A DNA stretch of 20,574 nucleotides from JANSWO01 sp964351875 (lineage in GTDB: Bacteria; Pseudomonadota; Gammaproteobacteria; Pseudomonadales; Azotimanducaceae): NCBI GenBank assembly GCA_964351875.1, contig CAYGQC010000055.1:1-20574 (forward strand), in the 5' to 3' direction. Below are positions 1 to 5,334 of this stretch, in pieces; position 1 is the stretch's first letter; each line of letters starts with the position of its first letter. The translations under genes and the position numbers were made by a program. The notes beneath the pieces are model-generated. The model saw nothing but the letters and a program-made list of their open reading frames with translations, was not told the DNA's origin and searched no databases.

Positions 1-100
1 CCATCTTGACGTTGTTCAAATCGACGCCCGAGTTATCGGGCTTGACCCGAACCTTTACGTTAGCGTCGACGACGCGCTTAACCGGCACAAGTACCTTCAT
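1..100 (-). CDS. etfB: Electron transfer flavoprotein beta subunit, N-terminal fragment
   Basis: Only the first 33 codons are in the window; the gene runs off the left edge. The reading begins MKVLVPVKRVVDANVKVRVK and continues with PDNSGVDLNNVKM, which I recognise as the strongly conserved start of proteobacterial EtfB (AMP-binding beta subunit of the heterodimeric ETF). ETF accepts electrons from acyl-CoA and other flavin dehydrogenases and passes them to ETF-ubiquinone oxidoreductase. The ATG at 98-100 is preceded on the minus strand by AGAGG (105-109) with a 4-nt gap. It diverges from the oxidoreductase gene at 570, the same arrangement as in Pseudomonas, which supports the call. etfA would be expected just outside the window. 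Confidence 0.9.
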   Translation of the reverse strand, partial: MKVLVPVKRVVDANVKVRVKPDNSGVDLNNVKM

Positions 101-569
101 TGGACCTCTCTGTTAGCGCCATAAAAGCGCCCTATCAGTGAATAATTCGTCTCAGCCATCGAATGCGCATACTGCTCGCGCGTCCCCGGCAGCGTTAGTA
201 GTTGGCTGGTCGCAACTAACCCGGCCTCTGCCCAGCTTCAGTCGAGCTTCTGTTCAGTCTCGCTTCTTCGAGCGACCTCGTCTGTCGCCTTAGCTCCTCT
301 GCCTCGCTCCTCTGCCTCGCTACTCTGCCTCGCTACTCTGCAGCCGAGCGCGAACCTGACCGGCCGACGAGGGCTGAAATCGCGGCGCGACATTCTCGCG
401 TCACTGTACGGACAGGTCAAGCTGTTGCAGTGCAGCAATGTAAGGCCTTGGGCTATACTTCGCGGCTAGCAGCCGAAGCGCTGCCAACGAACCAACACGC
501 CGAGGCCTGCCTCCTGGCAGTCCAGGCTAGAACAAAGCATAGAAGACCGACGGAACAGCGAGGGACATT
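101..569. other. Divergent intergenic region between etfB and ETF-QO
   Basis: About 470 bases with no convincing gene; open frames here have no recognisable protein. The region must carry the promoters of both etf genes. A plausible -10 for the plus-strand gene is TATACT at 454-459, but I see no good -35 at the usual spacing, so this is weak. The middle contains the 13-nt repeat listed separately. No rho-independent terminator or known riboswitch was recognised. Confidence 0.5.
294..343. repeat. 13-nt tandem repeat in the etf intergenic region
   Basis: Three full copies and a partial copy of the unit CTCCTCTGCCTCG: 294-306 and 307-319 are identical, 320-332 has A for C at position 4, and 333-343 is a shorter copy. 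On the minus strand the unit is purine-rich. It lies in non-coding DNA between two divergent genes. Confidence 0.8.
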
Positions 570-2228
570 GTGGAACGCGAATCGATGGAGTTTGACGTAG
601 TTATAGTAGGTGGAGGCCCAGCCGGCCTTGCGAGCGCTTGCCGTTTAATGCAACTGGCAGAAAGCTCCGGCACCGAAATCAGCGTTTGCCTGGTTGAGAA
701 AGGCTCCGAGATCGGTGCGCACATTCTCTCCGGAGCCGTCTTCGAGCCGAGAGCGCTGAATGAGCTGTTCCCCGATTGGGCTGAACGCGGCGCACCGCTG
801 AACAACCCTGTCACTCACGACGACTACTATTTCCTGGTCAACGATACGAATCGCATCAAGATCTCGCCCTGGATGCTCCCCGCCGATAGCCACAATACCG
901 GCAACTACGCGTTGAGCCTCGGCAACTTCTGTCGCTGGCTTGGCGAGCAGGCCGAGGCGATGGGCGTCAACATTTTCCCTGGCTTTGCCGCCTCCGAAGT
1001 CCTCTACAACGAGGACGGCTCCGTTGCCGGCATCGCCACGGGGCACATGGGTATCTCAGCAGGGGGCGAGCAGAAAGGCACGTTCACTCCGGGCTACGAG
1101 TTGCGGGCCAAATACACCCTCTTCGCCGAAGGCTGCCGAGGCCATCTAGGCAAGCAGCTCATCGAGAAATTCGAGCTGGACAAAGACGCCGGTCCTCAAC
1201 ACTACGCCATCGGCTTCAAGGAGCTTTGGGACATCGACCCGGAGAAGCACATCCCCGGCAAGGTTGTGCACACGATGGGCTGGCCGATGGGTTTCGGGCG
1301 TGACGGTTTCAGCGGCTCGTATCTCTACCATCTCGAAGGCGGCCAGGTTGCTGTCGGCCTCATCGTTGATCTGGGCTACAAGAACCCGCACGTTAGCCCG
1401 TTCGATGAGTTCCAGCGCTACAAGCATCACCCGCTCGTCAGCGAGACGCTTACAGGCGGCAAGCGCGTGTCTTACGGCGCGCGCGCAATCGTAAAGGGCG
1501 GCTTGCAAGCACTGCCCGAGCTGACGTTCCCGGGCGGCATGCTGATCGGCGATGACGCCGGCTTCCTGAACATGCTCAAGATCAAGGGCAGTCATACGGC
1601 AATGAAATCCGGAATGCTGGCAGCAGAGGCAACGTTCGAACACATTGCTGCTGACGGCGCCGGCGCTGATGAAGTCACCGGATACCCTGAGAAATTCAAA
1701 GCTTCGTGGCTGTTTGATGAGCTGTATCGAGCGCGCAACACCGGCCCGGCGATCCACAAGTTCGGCGTCCTCATGATGTCGCCATTCCAGTTCATCGATC
1801 AGAAGATTTTCAAAGGCAATCTGCCGTTCACGATGTCCGACCCGACGCCGGACTACGCGACGCTGAAATTGGCCTCGTCAAGCAAGAAGATCACCTACCC
1901 GAAACCCGACGGCGTGCTGTCATTCGACAAGCTGACCAGCGTATTCCTGTCGAATACGAATCACGAAGAGGATCAGCCCTGTCACCTGGTGCTGTCCGAC
2001 CCGAGCATTCCGATTGGGAAGAACCTGCCGATGTATGACGAGCCCGCGCAGCGCTACTGCCCGGCCGGCGTCTACGAGGTGATTGACGAGCCGGGTAGCG
2101 GACCACGCTTTCAGATCAACGCGCAGAACTGCGTGCACTGCAAAACCTGCGACATCAAAGATCCCGCGCAGAATATTACCTGGGTAGCACCTGAGGGCGC
2201 CGGCGGCCCGAATTACCCGAACATGTAA
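570..2228 (+). CDS. Electron transfer flavoprotein-ubiquinone oxidoreductase (ETF-QO)
   Basis: A 552-aa protein of the usual family length. It oxidises reduced ETF and reduces ubiquinone at the inner membrane, linking beta-oxidation and amino-acid dehydrogenation to respiration. The N-terminus has the FAD dinucleotide-binding motif VVIVGGGPAGLASA (residues about 10-23), followed by EKGSEIGAHILSGAVFEPRA. The C-terminus has the 4Fe-4S ferredoxin-like part: CPAGVYEV, then NCVHCKTCDIKDP, and the conserved ending GGPNYPNM. The GTG start is supported by AGGGA at 561-565 and by the MERE-MEFD start known from Pseudomonas homologues; the ATG at 585 is the alternative. Divergent from etfB, so the complete electron route is encoded around this point. 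Confidence 0.96.
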   Translation: MERESMEFDVVIVGGGPAGLASACRLMQLAESSGTEISVCLVEKGSEIGAHILSGAVFEPRALNELFPDWAERGAPLNNPVTHDDYYFLVNDTNRIKISPWMLPADSHNTGNYALSLGNFCRWLGEQAEAMGVNIFPGFAASEVLYNEDGSVAGIATGHMGISAGGEQKGTFTPGYELRAKYTLFAEGCRGHLGKQLIEKFELDKDAGPQHYAIGFKELWDIDPEKHIPGKVVHTMGWPMGFGRDGFSGSYLYHLEGGQVAVGLIVDLGYKNPHVSPFDEFQRYKHHPLVSETLTGGKRVSYGARAIVKGGLQALPELTFPGGMLIGDDAGFLNMLKIKGSHTAMKSGMLAAEATFEHIAADGAGADEVTGYPEKFKASWLFDELYRARNTGPAIHKFGVLMMSPFQFIDQKIFKGNLPFTMSDPTPDYATLKLASSSKKITYPKPDGVLSFDKLTSVFLSNTNHEEDQPCHLVLSDPSIPIGKNLPMYDEPAQRYCPAGVYEVIDEPGSGPRFQINAQNCVHCKTCDIKDPAQNITWVAPEGAGGPNYPNM

Positions 2229-2247
2229 AGCCCAGGCTTTTGTTCGT

Positions 2248-2282
2248 GCGCCATCTTCAGGCTCCCCGCCTGGAGGTGGCGC
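2248..2282. terminator. Hairpin between convergent ETF-QO and DUF1285 genes
   Basis: Two 15-nt arms, 2248-2262 and 2268-2282, pair at 13 of 15 positions around a 5-nt loop. The hairpin sits 20 nt after the ETF-QO stop and just before the DUF1285 stop at 2287, a typical place for a bidirectional transcription end. There is no T-tract on either side, so it may only be a 3'-end stabilising or weak terminator structure. Confidence 0.45.
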
Positions 2283-2286
2283 CTCG

Positions 2287-2853
2287 TCAGTCGAGTGGGA
2301 ACCGCGTGCCGCGACTGATGACAAATGCCGCAGCGTCGCCTTCAGCGTCCATGCACACCAGCTCAGCCAGGCGGTAATAAACGCTGCGGGCAATGAGGGC
2401 ATTCAAGCCATTGCGCACGTGCAGGTACGGCTTGCCGTCACTGAGAAACAGCGCGTGCTCTTCCGATGCAACGACGTGCTCGCCGACGTTCGTCGTGAAG
2501 AGTAACTCCTGCGCGTCACCAGACCCTTGAGGCACCATATCAATGGCGACGAACGGAGCATCTTCCACCTCGATTAACAGGCGCTCGGCCGGCGTCACCA
2601 GAACGTAACCATCGGGATCGCGGCGCAGAATCGTCGAAAACAGACGCACCATGGCGTCGCGCTTGATCTCACCACCCTCGTGATACCAGCGGCCATCGCT
2701 GGCAATGCGAATATCTATTCTGCCGCTACGTTCCGGATGCCAGGCGTGCACCGGCGGCAGCTTCTTGCCTGCCTGCTCACGCTCCAGACGCGCAAACAAC
2801 AGGCTTAGCGTGCTCGATTCTTCTGGGCTGTCTTGCGGGGACTTCGAATCCAT
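2287..2853 (-). CDS. DUF1285 family protein
   Basis: A 188-aa protein matching the DUF1285 family, common in proteobacteria and of uncertain biochemical role. Family features visible are GRIDIRIASDGRWYHEGGEI (residues about 44-63), the segment MVRLFSTILRRDPDGYVLVT and VEDAPFVAIDM. No signal peptide or membrane segment. The ATG at 2851-2853 has a modest upstream AGGG. It starts 45 nt after the lipoprotein gene on the same strand, so cotranscription with it is plausible. I cannot assign a reaction. Confidence 0.85.
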   Translation of the reverse strand: MDSKSPQDSPEESSTLSLLFARLEREQAGKKLPPVHAWHPERSGRIDIRIASDGRWYHEGGEIKRDAMVRLFSTILRRDPDGYVLVTPAERLLIEVEDAPFVAIDMVPQGSGDAQELLFTTNVGEHVVASEEHALFLSDGKPYLHVRNGLNALIARSVYYRLAELVCMDAEGDAAAFVISRGTRFPLD

Positions 2854-2898
2854 GCCCGCACCCTAGCGCGACGCAGGTGAAACGTCGATCAAACCTGA

Positions 2899-3498
2899 TC
2901 AGGCATCATTTGGGGAAATCAGAGCGTGGCCAAAACGCTCGAAGCCTTGTTCGAGCACCACACGCATTGCGCTCTCCCGGCGATACGCCGCGGGATCAAT
3001 GGTCAATTCCACAACATCGATAATCTGGTCGGCTGCGAGATCAAGCAGGTGAACACGATAGGTCGCGCTCGGCGCCAGTCGCGGCAGCAGGTGTTCAATG
3101 GGCAATAAACGTACTCGAAAGCTGCTCGTTGCAGGCTCGTCCGGTCTCGGCGGATCGAGGACCATCAGCAAACCCATCGCGGGCAAGGCATCAGGATCTG
3201 CGGGGCTCACCGAATAGAAAACTCGGGACAGACCTGCCTGGGCAACGTCGAGCTCGGCGGGGTCACTGTGTCGCCGATGCTGTAGAAACACCGGGGTCGT
3301 TGGCGACAAGCGAAAGCCCCGATTACGAGACACGGCGATTCCGCTTCGCAGATCCAACGCTTCCAGCGTGTCTCCCGATCCCGCTTTGAGGCGCTCAATG
3401 GTGCAGCCACTGATGACAGGCAAGCTCAGAGCGAGCACAAGAGCCCCGATCCACGAGCAAAGACCGCAGCGCGTGCAAGAGATTCGATTAGCAAGCAT
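2899..3498 (-). CDS. Predicted lipoprotein of unknown function
   Basis: A 199-aa product. Residues 1-32 form a lipoprotein signal: a hydrophobic stretch (IGALVLALSLPV) ending in the lipobox VISGC, with C32 the expected lipidated cysteine. The signal unusually has three further cysteines (C8, C11, C14) before the hydrophobic core. The mature part is about 167 residues, with no repeat or motif I recognise; it contains alternating hydrophobic strands (YRVHLLDLAADQIIDVVELT) suggesting a beta-rich domain. The ATG at 3496-3498 has a well-spaced GGGAG Shine-Dalgarno (3505-3509, 6-nt gap) buried in an inverted repeat, listed separately. It lies between moaA and the DUF1285 gene. Location is inferred to be membrane-anchored in the periplasm; function unknown. 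Confidence 0.75.
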   Translation of the reverse strand: MLANRISCTRCGLCSWIGALVLALSLPVISGCTIERLKAGSGDTLEALDLRSGIAVSRNRGFRLSPTTPVFLQHRRHSDPAELDVAQAGLSRVFYSVSPADPDALPAMGLLMVLDPPRPDEPATSSFRVRLLPIEHLLPRLAPSATYRVHLLDLAADQIIDVVELTIDPAAYRRESAMRVVLEQGFERFGHALISPNDA

Positions 3499-3503
3499 GG
3501 AAA

Positions 3504-3541
3504 ACTCCCGTAACCACCGCCGTGCGGCTTCTTTCGGGAGT
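3504..3541 (-). promoter_or_regulatory. Inverted repeat covering the lipoprotein ribosome-binding site
   Basis: On the minus strand ACTCCCG (3541-3535) is perfectly complementary to CGGGAGT (3510-3504). The second arm contains the whole GGGAG Shine-Dalgarno of the lipoprotein gene, 6 nt before its ATG. A smaller nested stem GCC-GCAC-GGC can form in the loop. If folded, the site would be closed to ribosomes. The fold is inferred from complementarity only. Confidence 0.4.
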
Positions 3542-3590
3542 ATAGGAAGAGAGCCAGGATTTGCCGGTTGCAGCCCGGCCGCTAGAGCCT

Positions 3591-4568
3591 TCAGCCGCCG
3601 ATAAATTTCATCACAGTTACCTCGCCGGTAAAGTGCAGCGGCTGCTTGTCTGCAAGCGCAAGGCCGAGGATGTCTTTCAGACTGTCGCTCGCGGATTTGT
3701 CATCCAGCGATAGAAGCGGACGGACGTCGTGACTGACGGCGCTGGACAGGCACCCATACAACCGGCCGTTGGACGACAAGCGCAGCCGGGTGCAGGACGA
3801 GCAAAAAGGCTCGCTTTCGTTGGCAATGATCCCGAAGTTGCCGCCGGACTCGACGGCGAAGCGCACCGCTGTCGAGTCGAACGGCGCATCGGTGCGCGTA
3901 AACGCATGGCGAGCACTGATCAGCTCCAGCAGCTCGTCCATGCCTAAGAAGTCACGCTCAAAACGCGGATCGTGTTTCAAGTGGCCCATCTTCATCAACT
4001 CGATGTAGCGCAGTTCCATGCCACGCTCCAGGGCGTACTCCAACATTGGGAGAACCTGGTCGCGATTGGCGCTGCGCAGCGGCACCATGTTGAGCTTCAC
4101 CTTCAGGCCGGCGTCGAGCATTCGATCGATGCCGCGCTGGACCGTGGCAAGGTCGCCGCTGCGCGCGATCGCGCGAAACCGGTCTGCATCCAGGGTATCG
4201 AGGCTTACGTTGATCCGCTTGAGACCGCTGTCGATGATCAGATCCGCCTTCCTCTCCAGGAGCTGACCGTTGGTCGTTAGCGATACGTCACTCAGCGAGC
4301 GCTGCATGAGGCCGGGCAGGAGATCGTCAAACTTGGGGGAAAGCAGCGGCTCACCGCCAGTAAGGCGGACCTTGCTGATGCCAGTCGTCTCGATCAGCAG
4401 ATCCACCGCGCGCAGAACCTCGCCAGCCTCGAGCTCGGATCGAGCGGGCATCAGCCGCTTCCCGTCTGGAACGCAATACGTGCACGCGTAGTTGCACGCA
4501 GCGGTCAGCGAGATGCGCAGGTTCGAGAAGCTGCGGCCGTAGCGGTCGCTAATCATGCGCGCGGGCAC
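3591..4568 (-). CDS. moaA: GTP 3',8-cyclase MoaA (molybdopterin synthesis)
   Basis: A 325-aa radical-SAM enzyme that converts GTP to (8S)-3',8-cyclo-7,8-dihydroguanosine triphosphate, first step of molybdenum cofactor synthesis. The SAM cluster is CNYACTYC (C25, C29, C32); the GGEP motif is at 71-74; the second, substrate-binding cluster is C256, C259 and C273 (FCSSC and YGC). The protein ends in the conserved Gly-Gly. The GTG start gives an N-terminus of the same length as E. coli MoaA; the ATG at 4554-4556 is an alternative, and neither has a clear Shine-Dalgarno. No other moa genes are adjacent. A lipoprotein and a DUF1285 gene follow on the same strand. Confidence 0.93.
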   Translation of the reverse strand: MPARMISDRYGRSFSNLRISLTAACNYACTYCVPDGKRLMPARSELEAGEVLRAVDLLIETTGISKVRLTGGEPLLSPKFDDLLPGLMQRSLSDVSLTTNGQLLERKADLIIDSGLKRINVSLDTLDADRFRAIARSGDLATVQRGIDRMLDAGLKVKLNMVPLRSANRDQVLPMLEYALERGMELRYIELMKMGHLKHDPRFERDFLGMDELLELISARHAFTRTDAPFDSTAVRFAVESGGNFGIIANESEPFCSSCTRLRLSSNGRLYGCLSSAVSHDVRPLLSLDDKSASDSLKDILGLALADKQPLHFTGEVTVMKFIGG

Positions 4569-4590
4569 CCATAGGCAAAACTAATGGATC

Positions 4591-4619
4591 AGTATGACAT
4601 GCCCACCAGATTCCACCAA
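4591..4619 (-). promoter_or_regulatory. Candidate sigma-70 promoter for moaA
   Basis: On the minus strand TTGGTG (4619-4614) is followed after exactly 17 nt by CATACT (4596-4591), with TG one base before the -10 (extended -10). Transcription would begin near 4584, leaving a leader of only about 16 nt before the GTG start. Confidence 0.4.
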
Positions 4620-4671
4620 AACCGCGAATCTCGTCTCAATTAGTCGAAATATCGTTCGATATCATGCAGGT

Positions 4672-4699
4672 AGGTACCCGGGGTCAGGTACCCGGGGTG
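4672..4699. repeat. 14-nt direct repeat adjoining the REPIN-like element
   Basis: Two adjacent copies of AGGTACCCGGGGT plus one variable base (4672-4685 ends in C, 4686-4699 ends in G). The GGGGT ends run directly into the left arm of the inverted repeat, so the duplication may be part of the same element. Confidence 0.8.
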
Positions 4700-4793
4700 A
4701 GAGTCAGGTGCCAGGTCCAAGCAGGTCCTCGGTGACTAGCGAGCATCTGGTTACTTTGTGGCTACTTTGGACCTGGCACCTGACTCTGACCCC
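4694..4793. repeat. REPIN-like inverted repeat
   Basis: Left arm 4694-4720 and right arm 4767-4793 are inverted copies matching at 26 of 27 positions; the inner 21 nt (4700-4720 and 4767-4787) are perfect. The loop between is 46 nt. The arms read GGGGTCAGAGTCAGGTGCCA from the right end. The outer GGGGTCAGAGT sequence resembles ends I associate with REP-type repeats mobilised by REP-associated tyrosine transposases. No transposase gene is present here, so this would be a non-autonomous copy. The family link is by resemblance only. Confidence 0.6.
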
Positions 4794-4799
4794 ATTCTC

Positions 4800-4898
4800 T
4801 CAGCTGCCTACAGACCTTTCAGAGATATCGAGGGGCAAATTCGGGAACCAGATCACTGGCGAAATCAGAATTCTTTGCTTAACTGAAGTTGTCGCCAT
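4800..4898 (-). CDS. Possible 32-aa micro-ORF
   Basis: An ATG at 4896-4898 follows GGGGGGAG (4912-4905, minus strand) at an ideal 6-nt spacing and opens a 32-codon frame ending 6 nt before the right REPIN arm. The peptide begins MATTSVKQRILISPVIWF and has no family I recognise. It overlaps, on the other strand, the start of the candidate structured RNA, and both readings cannot be favoured equally. The ribosome site is the only real evidence. Confidence 0.2.
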   Translation of the reverse strand: MATTSVKQRILISPVIWFPNLPLDISERSVGS

Positions 4899-5017
4899 CG
4901 TGATCTCCCCCCTCCCCCAACGAACACGATGACGACAGGGGTGGGTAACCACCCTACATGTGTGACTCCTAACGGAACTAGCCCGGTGATCTCCCCCCAG
5001 TGATCCGGGCACTTTTT
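4895..5017 (+). ncRNA. Candidate small structured RNA with terminator
   Basis: Plus-strand reading shows a C-rich segment (4905-4918), a hairpin GGGTGG-GTAA-CCACCC (4939-4954) capped by a GNRA-type GUAA loop, a linker, and a GC-only 6-bp stem with a C-rich loop followed by TTTTT (4981-5017). The motif GTGATCTCCCCCC occurs twice (4900-4912 and 4986-4998). The T-tract and GNRA loop occur only on the plus strand, so this strand is favoured. The 5' end is a guess; I found no convincing promoter. No known RNA family was recognised. It could be a small RNA with anti-Shine-Dalgarno loops, or a leader of the small gene at 5149. Confidence 0.35.
4981..5017 (+). terminator. Rho-independent terminator
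   Basis: GCCCGG (4981-4986) pairs perfectly with CCGGGC (5005-5010), with a possible further 3 bp inside, and is followed by ACTTTTT (5011-5017). No annotated plus-strand gene precedes it for more than 2.7 kb, which is why a small transcript upstream is proposed. Confidence 0.6.
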
Positions 5018-5019
5018 AA

Positions 5020-5068
5020 GGTCAAGTTCTCAATTCGCTCGCAGAGCGAGCAAATTGAAAAATTGACC
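5020..5068. repeat. Long interrupted hairpin after the terminator
   Basis: Three nested matched blocks: GGTCAA/TTGACC (5020-5025 and 5063-5068), TCAATT/AATTGA (5030-5035 and 5053-5058) and GCTCGC/GCGAGC (5037-5042 and 5046-5051) around an AGA loop. The dyad spans 49 nt and is immediately downstream of the terminator. No T-tract follows it on either strand, so it does not look like a terminator itself. Confidence 0.6.
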
Positions 5069-5148
5069 AGATACAAATCCCGAGAGAGCGGCATCAGAAC
5101 CCCAGCAGACGAACACCCCTGCCCAAACACCCAACCCTGGTAAGAACT

Positions 5149-5334
5149 ATGCCGACCAGACTGCAAGAACACCCAACAACCGAATTCACACTCGAAGAAG
5201 CCACAAGCTGGCTCAGCGGCTTAAGCGATGAGGCTCGCGCCATCATCGAAGCCGCTATCGATTTGGACCTGGACAAGCAACTCAAGCACCAGCACGAGCC
5301 GTTCGGCTTCCCACAGCAGCCGGTAACCCACTAA
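5149..5334 (+). CDS. Possible small gene, 61 aa, unknown
   Basis: An ATG opens a 61-codon frame giving an acidic, probably helical peptide (TLEEATSWLSGLSDEARAII, then EAAIDLDLDKQL). No family recognised, and no signal or membrane segment. The upstream GGTAAG is a poor Shine-Dalgarno. The stop overlaps the murF stop tail-to-tail (TAA at 5332-5334, murF stop at 5331-5333). The residue composition looks protein-like, and the position after the terminator and hairpin would suit a controlled small gene, but chance cannot be excluded. Confidence 0.35.
   Translation: MPTRLQEHPTTEFTLEEATSWLSGLSDEARAIIEAAIDLDLDKQLKHQHEPFGFPQQPVTH

Larger units (their letters stand above)
4569..5148. other. Gene-poor stretch with repeats and structured elements
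   Basis: About 580 bases without a convincing long gene. It holds, in order: a candidate moaA promoter, a 14-nt direct repeat, a REPIN-like inverted repeat, a possible 32-codon minus-strand ORF, a candidate structured RNA ending in a terminator, and a long hairpin. Each is listed separately. It separates murF and moaA, which point the same way on the minus strand. Confidence 0.6.

Noticed and set aside
238..438. 66-codon minus-strand open frame upstream of ETF-QO
   Set aside because: It runs through the 13-nt repeat, has no clear ribosome site and matches nothing I recognise; better explained as promoter-region DNA.
3583..3595. 13-mer TAGAGCCTTCAGC at the moaA end, identical to 20451-20463 in the terminal repeat
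   Set aside because: A 13-base match is expected by chance a few times in a 20-kb window, so it is not evidence of a shared element.
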